A DNA stretch of 23,927 nucleotides from contig JAYMTF010001357.1 of assembly GCA_036897485.1 (NCBI GenBank), forward strand, positions 1 to 23,927, in the 5' to 3' direction. Origin of the DNA: Pelargonium nanum (taxonomy: Eukaryota; Streptophyta; Magnoliopsida; Geraniales; Geraniaceae). The translations under genes were made by a program, and so were the position numbers. Shown in pieces: positions 1 through 8,993 of the stretch; positions within the stretch are counted from its first letter, which is position 1; the number at the start of each line of letters is the position of its first letter. The notes beneath the pieces are model-generated. The model worked only from the letters and a program-made list of their open reading frames with translations, ran no database searches and was not told the DNA's origin.

Positions 1-186
1 ATATAGCTAAATTAATATATATATATATATAAACTATATTTTATATATGTTTGTACAAAATAATGTGCCGGTAAATAGTGATGACACATAGATTGTTTTA
101 ATGATAAATTGATCAAATTAATACTAATAAAAAAATAAATAGTTAAAATAAAACACTAACCCAAGCATTGCCGGGCAAAAAATTAG
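1..186 (+). mobile_element. Decayed Helitron 3' end (partial, runs off the left edge)
   Basis: An AT-rich stretch ends with an imperfect GC-richer hairpin at 160-175 (CCCAAGC, loop ATT, GCCGGG; the two mismatches are A/C, as expected from decay of C to T). Seven bases later comes TTAG followed by T at 183-187. Plant Helitrons end in a short hairpin, then CTRR, and insert before a T. TTAG would be a one-transition decay of CTAG. The 5' end lies outside the window, so this is a partial call. Confidence 0.35.
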
Positions 187-189
187 TTA

Positions 190-1640
190 AATATTATACA
201 TGAGAATAAAGTCTCCTCCTTTTGCTCTCTAATTTTGCTCTCTAATTTTGCTACTTTCTTGTAATATTCAATTTTGATTTCTTTTTTTTTTAATATCAAT
301 TTTGATTTCTTTAGTAACAACAAAATCATTGTAGTATATATAGAGTATAGACCACTATATAAGCAATAAGAAACACACTACCATCAATTTCTATGGATGC
401 AATAGAATGTGGGCATCATTATTAGGCAAAACTAACTTCATTTCTCATACTTTATTTTATTTGTATCTCCAATGAAATGCTGTTTTGTTGGTAGAAATCC
501 AAATTCAATAATAAAAAATAACTGAATAAAATAGAGAAAATGGTTCCATGCCAAGATAGCACAACTCAAAATTGTAGTGGATTAGTCAACGCTGATCACT
601 CATAAAAATCTGAAAGTCAAAAATAAAAATTGCTTTCTCTATTTGTCAATCCATTTATTATTTGAATTTGAATCTAATGCATATCATGCCAGTGATTTTG
701 TAACAAATTTAAAGTCATTTAAAAAAAAGGTGGAATGATCAGGTTGTTTTGAGCTACCAGCCCAGTATTTAATTTGTTTGACAGAGAAAGAGAAAGAGAA
801 GTCTAAGCCAATTAAAAATTGGTTTAGATTAAACCACCAATAATATGGTGACAACAAATTAAAATAATAAGATCTAGCGTTCCGCTTTTACAAATTCAAT
901 ATGGTAGGTATGTGGTAAATTTTAATACAGTATCATGTTATAATTGGTTTGGCTTAAGCTAAACTAAAAATAACATGACTTTGATTTGTTTTTCTCTTTC
1001 TCTCATGTCATCACACTAGAATTTACATATACCCACCCAAATAAATTTATGATACCGAAGAGGCCCATTAAATACAAGCATTTTAATGAGATGTCGCAAT
1101 CTCGACTTATCCTAAACCAAATAATTATTGATTTAAGATCCTTACTCTCTGTTTATATTTTTGCTGACATTAGATTTTTGTTGATATTAGATTTTTGTTG
1201 TCTTCAAAATATATAATAAGAAATATATCAAAATATTTTTTTGTATTATGGTTCCATCTATTTGAATCCATATTATTGAGCATCAGACTTTTATTAATTG
1301 GAGTGCCAACTTCATTGATTCCTGAGATAAATCACACCAAACAAAACTGAGTTGCATGCATAGTCAAAGATGCTATACAATACATAAAAAATAAGGTAAA
1401 TGATTTAAAGTTTATCCATCTTGTATGTTCTTTAATGTCAACTAGTTGAAAAGTAACTAAGTGTTAAGTTTAATTTCATTTATCTTTAGTCAACAATTTT
1501 TTTTAAGATCGTAGCCACATTATCCGCAATATTTTACGAGTTTAGATTAAACTGAAACAACATCTACTAGTTGATTCATGCTTTTAGTAGTAGACCAAAT
1601 AATTTTTTGTAAAATAAAATGTATGTATATACCAACTATC
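190..1640. other. AT-rich intergenic DNA without a supported gene
   Basis: Only short open frames occur here, with no recognisable domain and no codon pattern of a real gene. The stretch holds A/T runs, a GA-rich tract near 784-800 and the small MITE listed separately at 820-966. Confidence 0.6.
820..966. mobile_element. Short MITE, TIR GTTTAG type (copy 1)
   Basis: The left arm at 822-836 reads GTTTAGATTAAACCA. The reverse complement of the right arm (950-964) reads GTTTAGCTTAAGCCA, so 13 of 15 bases match. The 7-mer TAAAAAT lies at 813-819 and again at 965-971, which could be a target duplication, though the sequence is so AT-rich that this is weak. The element has no coding capacity. The arms resemble those of the element at 6571-6729, so they may be one family. 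Confidence 0.45.
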
Positions 1641-1643
1641 ATC

Positions 1644-1705
1644 AGAGCGAATGATTTGAGGTGTTTGCTCTTCCAGAGGTCTCAAGTTCGAGACTCGGTT
1701 GGTAC
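1644..1705 (+). repeat. tRNA-like scrap, possibly a SINE head
   Basis: The segment contains AAGTTCGAGACTCG near 1684-1697, which resembles an RNA polymerase III B box (GGTTCGANNCC). About 30 bases before it is a possible A-box-like stretch in GAGCGAATGATTTGAGG. tRNA-derived plant SINEs commonly carry such a phrase. No poly(A) or simple tail and no target duplication could be defined, so this is a tentative call and not a functional tRNA. Confidence 0.3.
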
Positions 1706-1719
1706 GTTTGCTTATAAAA

Positions 1720-2390
1720 AAAGTATGTATATAATAGAAACAACTAAGGTTATAAAAAAAATCACAAAATCTTGTTAATGTTTGTTGATATTAATTATTC
1801 TATAATATTTGTTTGATTATTTTAAATTTTCACATTATTTTCTAAACATTAATTCGCCATTTTACATTGTTTTTAGTGTTTTCCGTCAATTTGTACAAAC
1901 AATTTTCATAAACATACGTCGTTTTGACTATTGAAGATGCAGAAAATTGAAACGGTGATTCATTACCATACACTTTATAACAAATGCACTTGTCATTTTT
2001 CGCACATAGATAATTCAAGGAATGAACCACAACGTCATTTTTTTACAAGTTTACATACCTTGTTTTTGTTGCCAGATGGTACAAATCCTTATGGTTGATG
2101 TGTGTGTGTGGATTGTAGTCCTCAAGCTCCCTATGAAGAAAAATAGTCTTCACTTCACATCCATATGATGGATGATGAGATCATTTACGAATGCTAATGC
2201 TAAAAGCATTCTGAGCGTAGTCAACCCCTGTAATGGGATGAAAATGTATCAAAATAGAATATTCTTTAATTTTAATATGTCTAAATCATTCGGTTCTGTG
2301 ACATTGAATTTTGATCATAGAGAAACCAATAGTGAACTATATCATGAACCTCTTTATGTTTGGTATGTGGTTCATCACTCTTGCATGCTT
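1720..2390. other. Intergenic DNA, nothing recognised
   Basis: The open frames here (1842-2030 minus, 2172-2486 plus) are short and have no recognisable motif. I see no splice-linked exons and no terminal repeats. Confidence 0.5.
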
Positions 2391-2394
2391 TGGG

Positions 2395-2490
2395 CATTTT
2401 GGTACAAGGTACAAAAGGACAACCACAACCGCAACGATGTGACTCTAACTCGCTCCGCCCCGAACCCGTTTTGTAGAAAATTTTAAGTAT
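2395..2490 (-). pseudogene. Possible fragment of a zinc-finger (GRF-like) coding sequence
   Basis: On the minus strand, a stretch of higher GC than its surroundings reads SESHRCGCG-like residues (exactly LESHRCGCGCPFVPCTKMPK). This resembles the start of the plant GRF-type zinc finger (H-x-C-x-C-G-x-P followed by T-x-x-x-P). The conserved NPGRRF part does not follow, and flanking residues look random. It may be a captured or decayed gene fragment, or chance. Confidence is low. Confidence 0.2.
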
Positions 2491-2544
2491 CATAAAACCC
2501 CATTCCAATGCCATACCCACCAAAGAATGTGTTGTAATATACAC

Positions 2545-3205
2545 ACACTTGAAAGCTCATACCTAATTGATGTGTGAGACAAGATGAAAGAGACATGTAC
2601 TATAATCACACAAGACCATTTAAAACCACAGTTTTTTTAATGGATTCCCCAATAAATTATTCCAATCCATTGTCCTCCCACACAATTAGTGTAAGTAAGT
2701 TCATAAACATGCAGTCCATGGAATTGGAATAAACAAAGTTAGAATTGAGCACACAAAAATGGGATTGTCTCTCACTTTCAGGTAGGTAGTTGGATCTAAG
2801 ATTGCATGTATATTTTGGTTGTTAATTTGTTGATAATAATCAATTGTGTAGCTAACATCAGTTGGTTGAAGCTGATGAATTCAAGCTAAGTAATTAACAA
2901 CCTTATTGCTTCAATTCCAAGCAAACATCATATCATATTTCACAAAAGCATTGGCTCAAAAGACACAAATTGGCTTTATTTGACAGAAATAGACATAAAG
3001 AAGAAAACTATCTATAAACCCCCACAAGCTTGTACCAAATTTAAAGTACTATTTTTGGGATTGGGACATGTTGCAATTATATTTGTCCATAATGTGCACT
3101 TCTAGTAATATACAAATGACATGGACATGCTAATGCTTTGAGTACTTTCAATTATGAGGCAACACTTATTTGTAAAAGACATAGATATAAGTGAATAATA
3201 TTTCT
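2545..3205. other. Intergenic DNA, nothing recognised
   Basis: No open frame of note, no terminal repeats and no RNA gene are visible. The composition is AT-rich like the rest of the left third. Confidence 0.5.
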
Positions 3206-3571
3206 TTGGCTCCGTTTGGAGTTAGAATTTTGATCCTCACCGTCATTCTTCTATTCTCATTATCATTTTCATGTGACGTTGTTTGGGTCAATTAAAGAAT
3301 GAGAATGTTAATTTGTTTTTTCATTTCATTTGCTACTATTTGTTTTTGTATTTCATATTATTTTTTAAAATAAAAATTTTCCGACAATATTTATTAAAAC
3401 TCAAACAACAATTTGAAAAAATTCTTGAAATTGATCGATATGTCGAGAAGGTATGCTGAAATTTTCGGGAAGCTTTTAGAATTTTTTGATTAATTATGAA
3501 AATAATAAATTTTCAGTGTGATTTTTGAAAATTACATAAATACTTCAAAAATATGATAAAACTAGTTTTTC

Positions 3572-3591
3572 AACCCAACTTTGCTTGGGTT
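3572..3591 (-). repeat. Helitron 3' terminal hairpin
   Basis: A perfect seven-base stem (AACCCAA / TTGGGTT) has a six-base loop and lies six bases from the terminal CTAG on the minus strand. In Helitrons this hairpin acts as the replication or transfer stop signal. Confidence 0.7.
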
Positions 3592-4201
3592 TTTGTCTCC
3601 CATTATTTGAATTTTAGTTTTATTATTTGCTTAATGATGTGTCATAGTGAAATTAATTGTGTCACTTATTTTGACGATGAAACACACTATAATCAATTGC
3701 GTTGACTTATAAATCACATTTTTTTTAGTTAAAAAATAGCAACCACAATATATGTTGTGAGAAATAAATATTTATATACAGAACATTCATCTATCTGCTC
3801 TAATATTTATTAAACATTTAATTAATTATATATACTTCAACTTCAACTATTTTACTTCCACTTATTATAAATTTTTTGTATAAATACTTTTATTTGTGAT
3901 TCACGAATAACTATTTTCATTATCTCTAATGCTAATACAAACAATTGGTCAAATTTTTATGTGAAATAATGAACTTTACGAACAATATATAATTTATTTA
4001 AAAAATACAGCACAAATTTTATACATATATTAGCCGGATAATATTTAAATAATGGGATAGATTGTTTAATAATCTAATAAGATAAATTGTTTTTGAATAA
4101 TTGGTAGTTTGTTGGTGTATATCTATCTATATATATTTTTTAAACCTTAATCTATATACATAAGAATATTAATAAAATAATTTTAAATTATTTATTAGAA
4201 A

Positions 4202-4245
4202 TGACACGTGGCATAAAATTGGAGAGTGAAAAATGCCACGTGTCA
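4202..4245. repeat. 13-bp inverted repeat with G-box/ABRE core
   Basis: TGACACGTGGCAT at 4202-4214 is inverted perfectly as ATGCCACGTGTCA at 4233-4245, with an 18-base spacer. Each arm contains CACGTG within ACACGTGGC, the core of abscisic-acid-responsive and G-box elements bound by bZIP and bHLH factors. It lies in the 5' part of the Helitron, where such motifs are common. Any regulatory role here is inference, because no gene lies close. Confidence 0.6.
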
Positions 4246-5256
4246 ATCAATTGAATGCTCAATTAAAAAATTAAGTGACACATGTCACATAATTAGATAG
4301 AAACTCATCTTTAATATATAGATATTAGATATCAAATTCTCTCCGAAAATTCATGAAAGTATCTTCTATATATCTATATAATTTTGGAATTTTTTCGAAT
4401 TGATTTTGAAAAAAATAAATATCTCACAAAAAAAAAATACATATTTTTAAAAATAATACAATTTTTTAAACTAAATAAACAAAATATCTCAATAAATTCC
4501 AGATTGTCTTCTTCACCTATCTAGCAATGTTTGAGAAGCTTTTTAAAAAATATCCAAAACTTCCAGAAATAATTTAAAAAAATATCCACAATTTTTTTTC
4601 TAGCAATTTTTGGATTTGTTTCTTCTGAAACTTCAAGAAATAATTAAAAAAAAAATCCAAAACTTAACATTGTTCATTATAACGTTCCAACTTATTGAAA
4701 GATTTGTAGTTAGATATAGTGGTGTAAACCACTTGTAATTATGTTCATAACATTACAAGTTTAATGTACTTATTGCTCATTAATTAGTTTGCATTATTGT
4801 GTGCGCGGAGTTGATAATTGTATTCATTTTGATAATTTACACACACAAAAGCACTTCAATCAGATATTTGCACAAAAAATTATGATTTTTTTAATTTTAT
4901 TTTTCCTTTTGTTTTAGAATTTTCGGATATAAATATGCATTATTTGAAAAAATAAAAATCATAATAGTATTTCTCCCCAAAAGTTATATGAAATTAAAAA
5001 AAGTTATCTCGATCGGACATCCGAGCATAAAGTAATGAATTTTTGACGTTGAAATCATAATAAAAAAAAGTGAAGACATGGGAATGAGAGTCTCATTCCA
5101 TCCATTATAGATGTGAATCAAATTACACATGTGTTAGGAAATGAGAATGATAATCAGAATGAGAATGCGAATAAGTGTGTTCTAATCCAAACACCATCAA
5201 TGAAAATATCATTCTCATTCTCATTCCCAAACTGAAAATGATAATCCAAACAATAT

Positions 5257-5389
5257 CTTTATTCTTTTGTTGTCTATACACCATAGAGCAACACAATTTA
5301 TAGGCTTTCAACAAAAGTTATAATAACTGCATAATTGCATTTTACAATTTGAAAATATACGAGTCGATTCAAACATTACAGTCTGCATA

Positions 5390-5423
<34 letters not shown>

Positions 5424-6570
5424 TAATCGAAAGTGGAAAATTACAACTTAAAACGGCATTTTAGAGATCCAAACAGCCTTGAAAGGCTAAAAATGAAGAC
5501 TGAAACAATCTAGCTATATGTCTTGTTTGCTTCACCATTTTTTCTCATTCAGTCGAATTTCAGGCGGTTTCAATATTGTTACTGACCTTTTCAGTTCCTA
5601 AATCAAATTACCATAAAATTCATTAAATTTGTGACATTAGCCCGTTTACCATATCTATATATCCTGTGAAAATGACATAATGTCAAAAGAATAACCCAAA
5701 AACAAGTTTGACAAATGGCAACTAATGTAATTGTTAGAAAGAAAGCAAAACCTTATTGTAGAAGTCACAACTCATAAAATAATTACAGTCTAAGTTTCAA
5801 AAATTGTTGATTTGAGTGACTTGGTCACCTAATACACTCTTAACTAATTTTTAATTATAAATATAACGGTATTTGTCTCAAAATAAATACCTTATATTTT
5901 AACAGTTGAATAACACAACAAATTGTCCATTTTATTATAATTTCTCCTCCTTATATTATCTCGAAGATGATTATTAGCTTTCATCACCAAATTAAGAACA
6001 ACCATTAGACATGTTCAATTTAGTCGAATTGAAAGGTTCATTCTATATATATTATAATAAAAAATTGACAGAAAAAATTATATAATATAAATTATATAAA
6101 ATTAATTGTACGTAATTATTATTTTGTACAACGAAACATAAATATAATTAATAATTTTTCTTGCTCCAAGTTATTTAAGTTTTTAGACGAAAATTTACAA
6201 TGATGCTAATAATAAAAATATTAATGTTTTACATATGATATTGGTTACTTGATTATGTAATACTAAATAAAATATCATATATATCAATAGTGCACACTAA
6301 ATAAATTTAAATTAAGAAGTTGAAAGTCAAAAATAGGTTGTTTATGTATTTACTAAGCAAGTGGATGTGGGTTAGAAATTGACAATTTCAAAGTTCCATA
6401 ATTATTTCTGTGCATTTAAAACGAGCCCAACATCTATACTATACATGTTTTGAACCAATTCTATTACGACATTTATAGGATATATATTTTATAATCTTTG
6501 AAAGAATTAAAATTTGATAATATTTTATTATTTATATTTGAGTAATTGGAGTTTAAGCAAAAAATTAATT
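5257..6570. other. AT-rich intergenic DNA with a compound microsatellite
   Basis: No coding region is supported. The only clear structure is the CA/TA microsatellite listed separately at 5390-5423. Confidence 0.55.
5390..5423. repeat. Compound (CA)n(TA)n microsatellite
   Basis: About seven CA units run directly into about nine TA units. Such compound tracts are length-variable and could serve as a marker locus. Confidence 0.9.
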
Positions 6571-6729
6571 GGTTTAGGCTAAGCTACCACTGACATATTG
6601 ACACCTCATTAAAATTTTGAATCCAGGTGGGTCGCTCCACTCCCACAAATTCATTGGGGCGGGTATGAGTGACATTTTAATGACGTGTCATCTTCGATCC
6701 TCATTAGTATGACTTAGCTTAAGGCAAAA
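6571..6729. mobile_element. Short MITE with long imperfect inverted repeats (copy 2)
   Basis: The left arm contains GGCTAAGCT then TGACACCTCATTAAAATTTT (6577-6618). The right arm, read in reverse complement, contains TTAAGCTAAG then TGACACGTCATTAAAATGTC (6671-6724). The arms therefore pair over roughly 45 bases with a few mismatches and a GC-richer centre (GGTGGGTCGCTCCACTCCCA). There is no coding capacity. The outermost bases (GGTTTAGGCTAAGCTACC) resemble the arms of the element at 820-966. Confidence 0.55.
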
Positions 6730-6769
6730 TAAGTTTGACTCGTATTAAATTTTCTCTCTATATTTTTGG

Positions 6770-7783
6770 TATACTATATGTTATGATTTGGAATAAAACC
6801 TCATAGGAAAAATTGTATTATCACTCGATATTTATACAATACATGTGAAAGAGAATACAATAAAAACTCTAGCTAAATTATGGAAATACGAAAATAGGAA
6901 ATAATAAAGTGTACAAGTAAAAGGGACAAGTACATGGTTTACAAGCATAATATTTCCTAATTAACCTCAGATTTTGAAAAATGTTGAAAACCTCAGATTT
7001 TGCTCGTAGGGGAACCCAGAGAAAATGAGTATAATCATAAAAAAATAAGACATAATATTTAAAACCATTTATACTAACCAAGGGAGAAGTCCATAAGACA
7101 GAGTGAATGAGTTCAAAAGCACAAGAAGTTTTAGAAAACGAACTATAAAAAGGAAGACGTGTGGGTTTGCCTAATTGACACGCATGACACAAAGTTGATT
7201 AAGAAGTTTTACAAGTAATTAAGTTTCTAGAAGATAAAAATTTAAAAATAGAGCTCTCAGGGTGGCCAAGACGACGATGCCCAACTTGAGGAGAAGTTGA
7301 TGCTAGATGGAAGAACTGGATAGAGATCGCCAATGCTGTCACTGCGATGAAGAAGAGTATGGGTCCTAAAATCCTTCACAGAGAATCTAAAATGATCAAA
7401 TTCAGCAATGTAATTATTATCACGAGTAAATTTACGAACAAAAATAAGATTTCTAACAATGAGAGGAGATATAAGCACGCCCCGAAGAGAAAGAGAAATA
7501 TTAGAAAAAGGAAAAAAAAAGAATTTTCCAAAAAATTAATTGGAAGTACAACACGATTACCAACCATGATTGATTTAGAACGATTACAAGGGCGCATCGA
7601 AAATATATTACATGTATGAGATGTCATGTGTGCACTAGCTCCGGATTCCATGTACCAACAAAGAGGGCTGCTGAACTGTCATGGTAGAGAAGATAGAAGC
7701 CAAATCAGTGGGCTGCTGTTGTTGTTGATGATAAGGCCCCAAAATGGAGTTGGGCTGTGAAACTTGCTGTTGGGGCTGAGGGA
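6770..7783 (-). mobile_element. Ty1-copia LTR retrotransposon fossil, partial and broken
   Basis: Read on the minus strand, the segment shows pieces typical of copia gag-pol. There is a glutamine-rich linker with QQQQQPTDLASIF (about 7695-7740), and a protease-region stretch containing SGASAHMTS. Next comes the integrase zinc-finger end with CHACQLGKPTRLPF (about 7145-7192), followed by the start of the integrase core with YYVLFFYDYTHFLWVPLR. The AT-rich stretch at about 6770-6960 resembles a copia LTR, with a TATAAATA-like motif, but no matching second LTR is in the window. Only parts of the element remain and it has several breaks, so it is an old relic with no coding function. Confidence 0.75.
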
Positions 7784-8447
7784 AGGGCTTTGCCTCAACA
7801 TTGATGGAGCGAGTCGGGACGGCCAGGCAGCGGCAGGTGGGGTGGTTCGGGATTGTTCGGGTTCGGTTATATTTGCTTTCTGCACTCCATTAGGTGTTGG
7901 GACCAATAATTTCGCAGAAATCCGCTCCTTGTGTATTGGTTTGGAATTGTGTTATGAGAGAGGCATTAATGTGGACCATATACAATCTGATTCTAAATTA
8001 CTTGTGAATGTGCTGGTAGGCAAAGTTTCATGTCCTTGGCAACTTGAGTATGTGCTGAGGAAATGTAGGCAGCTTGGGGAATGCGACTTTGAGCCATGTC
8101 TTTCGTGAAGCCAATTTTGCAGCAGATTGGTTAGCGGGGTTTGGACTCGACACTCAAGTGTTTTCCACGTCTCTTATGGACTTTCCCGGGGCTTTTAGTG
8201 ATATTATTCTTGAGGATAGTTTAGGTCGTATTTATTCTCGTATAGGTAAATTTTACATGTAATTTTTTCTTGCATTCATTTTAGCATCGATGTAATAGGT
8301 GCATTTTGCTTGAGGAGGTAAGGTTCATTATGTCCCCCTCCGACATTTGTACTTATTTTTTTTTCTATTAACAAAACAGGTAGGGGTCCGGCCAAACCCC
8401 CACCACTCCAAGGTGGCATTCTCTAAGTAAAATATATAAAAAAAAAA
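7784..8447 (+). mobile_element. 5'-truncated LINE 3' end with RNase H domain
   Basis: The plus strand encodes the C-terminal RNase H-like domain (RVT_3 type) found at the end of plant L1-type LINE ORF2. The visible motifs are LNIDGAS, NNFAEIRSL, HIQSDSKLL and HVFREANFAADWLAGFG, so the acidic D-E-D-D residues are all present. The reading frame changes once, near the four-G run at 8076-8079: the first frame stops at 8108 and the rest continues in another frame to a stop at 8262. A 3' UTR follows with a hairpin (GGTAGGGG at 8379-8386, CCCCCACC at 8397-8404) and a ten-A tail at 8438-8447. Everything upstream of the RNase H (endonuclease, reverse transcriptase) is absent. The body abuts the copia fossil at about 7783, and I found no target duplication. 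Confidence 0.75.
7786..8262 (+). pseudogene. RNase H-like domain reading frame of the LINE remnant (one frameshift)
   Basis: The domain is about 158 residues. It begins GEGLCLNIDGASRDG and ends FLDT-like text then a hydrophilic tail (SLGRIYSRIGKFYM). The family removes the RNA strand of RNA-DNA hybrids during LINE retrotransposition, and D-E-D-D residues coordinate the metals. The first frame runs to 8108 and the second covers about 8077-8262, so a single-base change in the G run at 8076-8079 breaks the frame. A recent mutation or a base-calling error in the homopolymer would look the same. There is no start codon context of its own, so I read it as a retroelement piece and not a domesticated host gene. 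Confidence 0.65.
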
Positions 8448-8993
8448 GACAAGACACGGCAGAACCCATCAAGGGTCTGTCATTAGTTTATAAAGCTTAT
8501 CGTATTAATACAACTACTACATTAAAAAGGTAAATCTTATAACAAAACCCCCTTTTCTCATTGAGCGTAGACTTGGGAGCCTATAAAAAAATCAAGCAAC
8601 AAACACCGGAAGAATGAATGAAGATTTTGATTATACAAACGAAAAACAATGAGTCGCATTAGAAGTGGCTTCTTCGAGTGAGATCAAATAAATATAAGCT
8701 ATTTACACGATAACTCATTAAGCATATATGTATCTCTCCAAGTAAGCACCCATAGTCTCCAAGGTGTGATAGAAATAAAATTACCACAAAAGCTACTTAA
8801 ATTGGCCAGATAATGAGCAGAGATGTCTCTTATTTCTTTGTACATACAAAATTTCAGAAAAAATCATATATGAAATGAAGAAGAGATGCTAAGAGAAATT
8901 ATCAAAATCCGACACATAATTTTTTATCTTTGTGTAGTTATATCATTCACATTCACAACACTTCTAATATCAAAATCTGTATCCAAATTGTGC
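8448..8993. other. Intergenic DNA downstream of the receptor kinase gene
   Basis: This region includes the 3' UTR and terminator of the minus-strand kinase gene. I see no canonical AATAAA for that strand within it, which is common in plants. No other gene or repeat is recognised. Confidence 0.5.

Larger units (their letters stand above)
3562..4322 (-). mobile_element. Nonautonomous Helitron, both ends visible
   Basis: Read on the minus strand, the element starts TCTATATATTAAAG directly after an A (base 4323). It ends with a hairpin (AACCCAA, six-base loop, TTGGGTT; plus-strand 3572-3591), then GAAAAA and CTAG, directly before a T (base 3561). A 5' TC, a 3' hairpin near the end, a terminal CTRR and insertion between A and T are the defining marks of plant Helitrons. 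The subterminal region holds a 13-bp inverted repeat around CACGTG. There is no Rep/helicase or other coding frame, so the copy is nonautonomous and needs an autonomous relative elsewhere. Confidence 0.75.
3211..5256. mobile_element. Possible old nonautonomous TIR DNA transposon, interrupted by a Helitron
   Basis: The left end begins GGCTCCGTTTGGAGTTAGAA. The right end, read on the minus strand, contains GTTTGGATTATCATTTT. The two share GTTTGGA-TTA--ATTTT in inverted orientation, followed on both sides by stretches rich in CATTCTCATT. The flanks AATATTTCT (left) and AATATCTTT (right) agree at 7 of 9 bases, which would fit a Mutator-type 9-bp duplication. No transposase frame is visible. The internal Helitron at 3562-4322 accounts for 761 bp. 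The limits are uncertain, and another possible right end is CCAAACAGCC near 5473. Confidence 0.3.

Noticed and set aside
5123-5314. 63-residue minus-strand frame with HSHSDYHSH
   Set aside because: It is the translation of low-complexity CATTCTCATT sequence at the end of a transposon-like repeat.
6966-7003. 12-bp direct repeat CCTCAGATTTTG at 6966 and 6992 as an insertion footprint
   Set aside because: It lies within the copia fossil and is better explained as a small local duplication; nothing lies between the copies.
7347-7619. 90-residue plus-strand open frame
   Set aside because: It lies antisense to the copia fossil and has no domain of its own.
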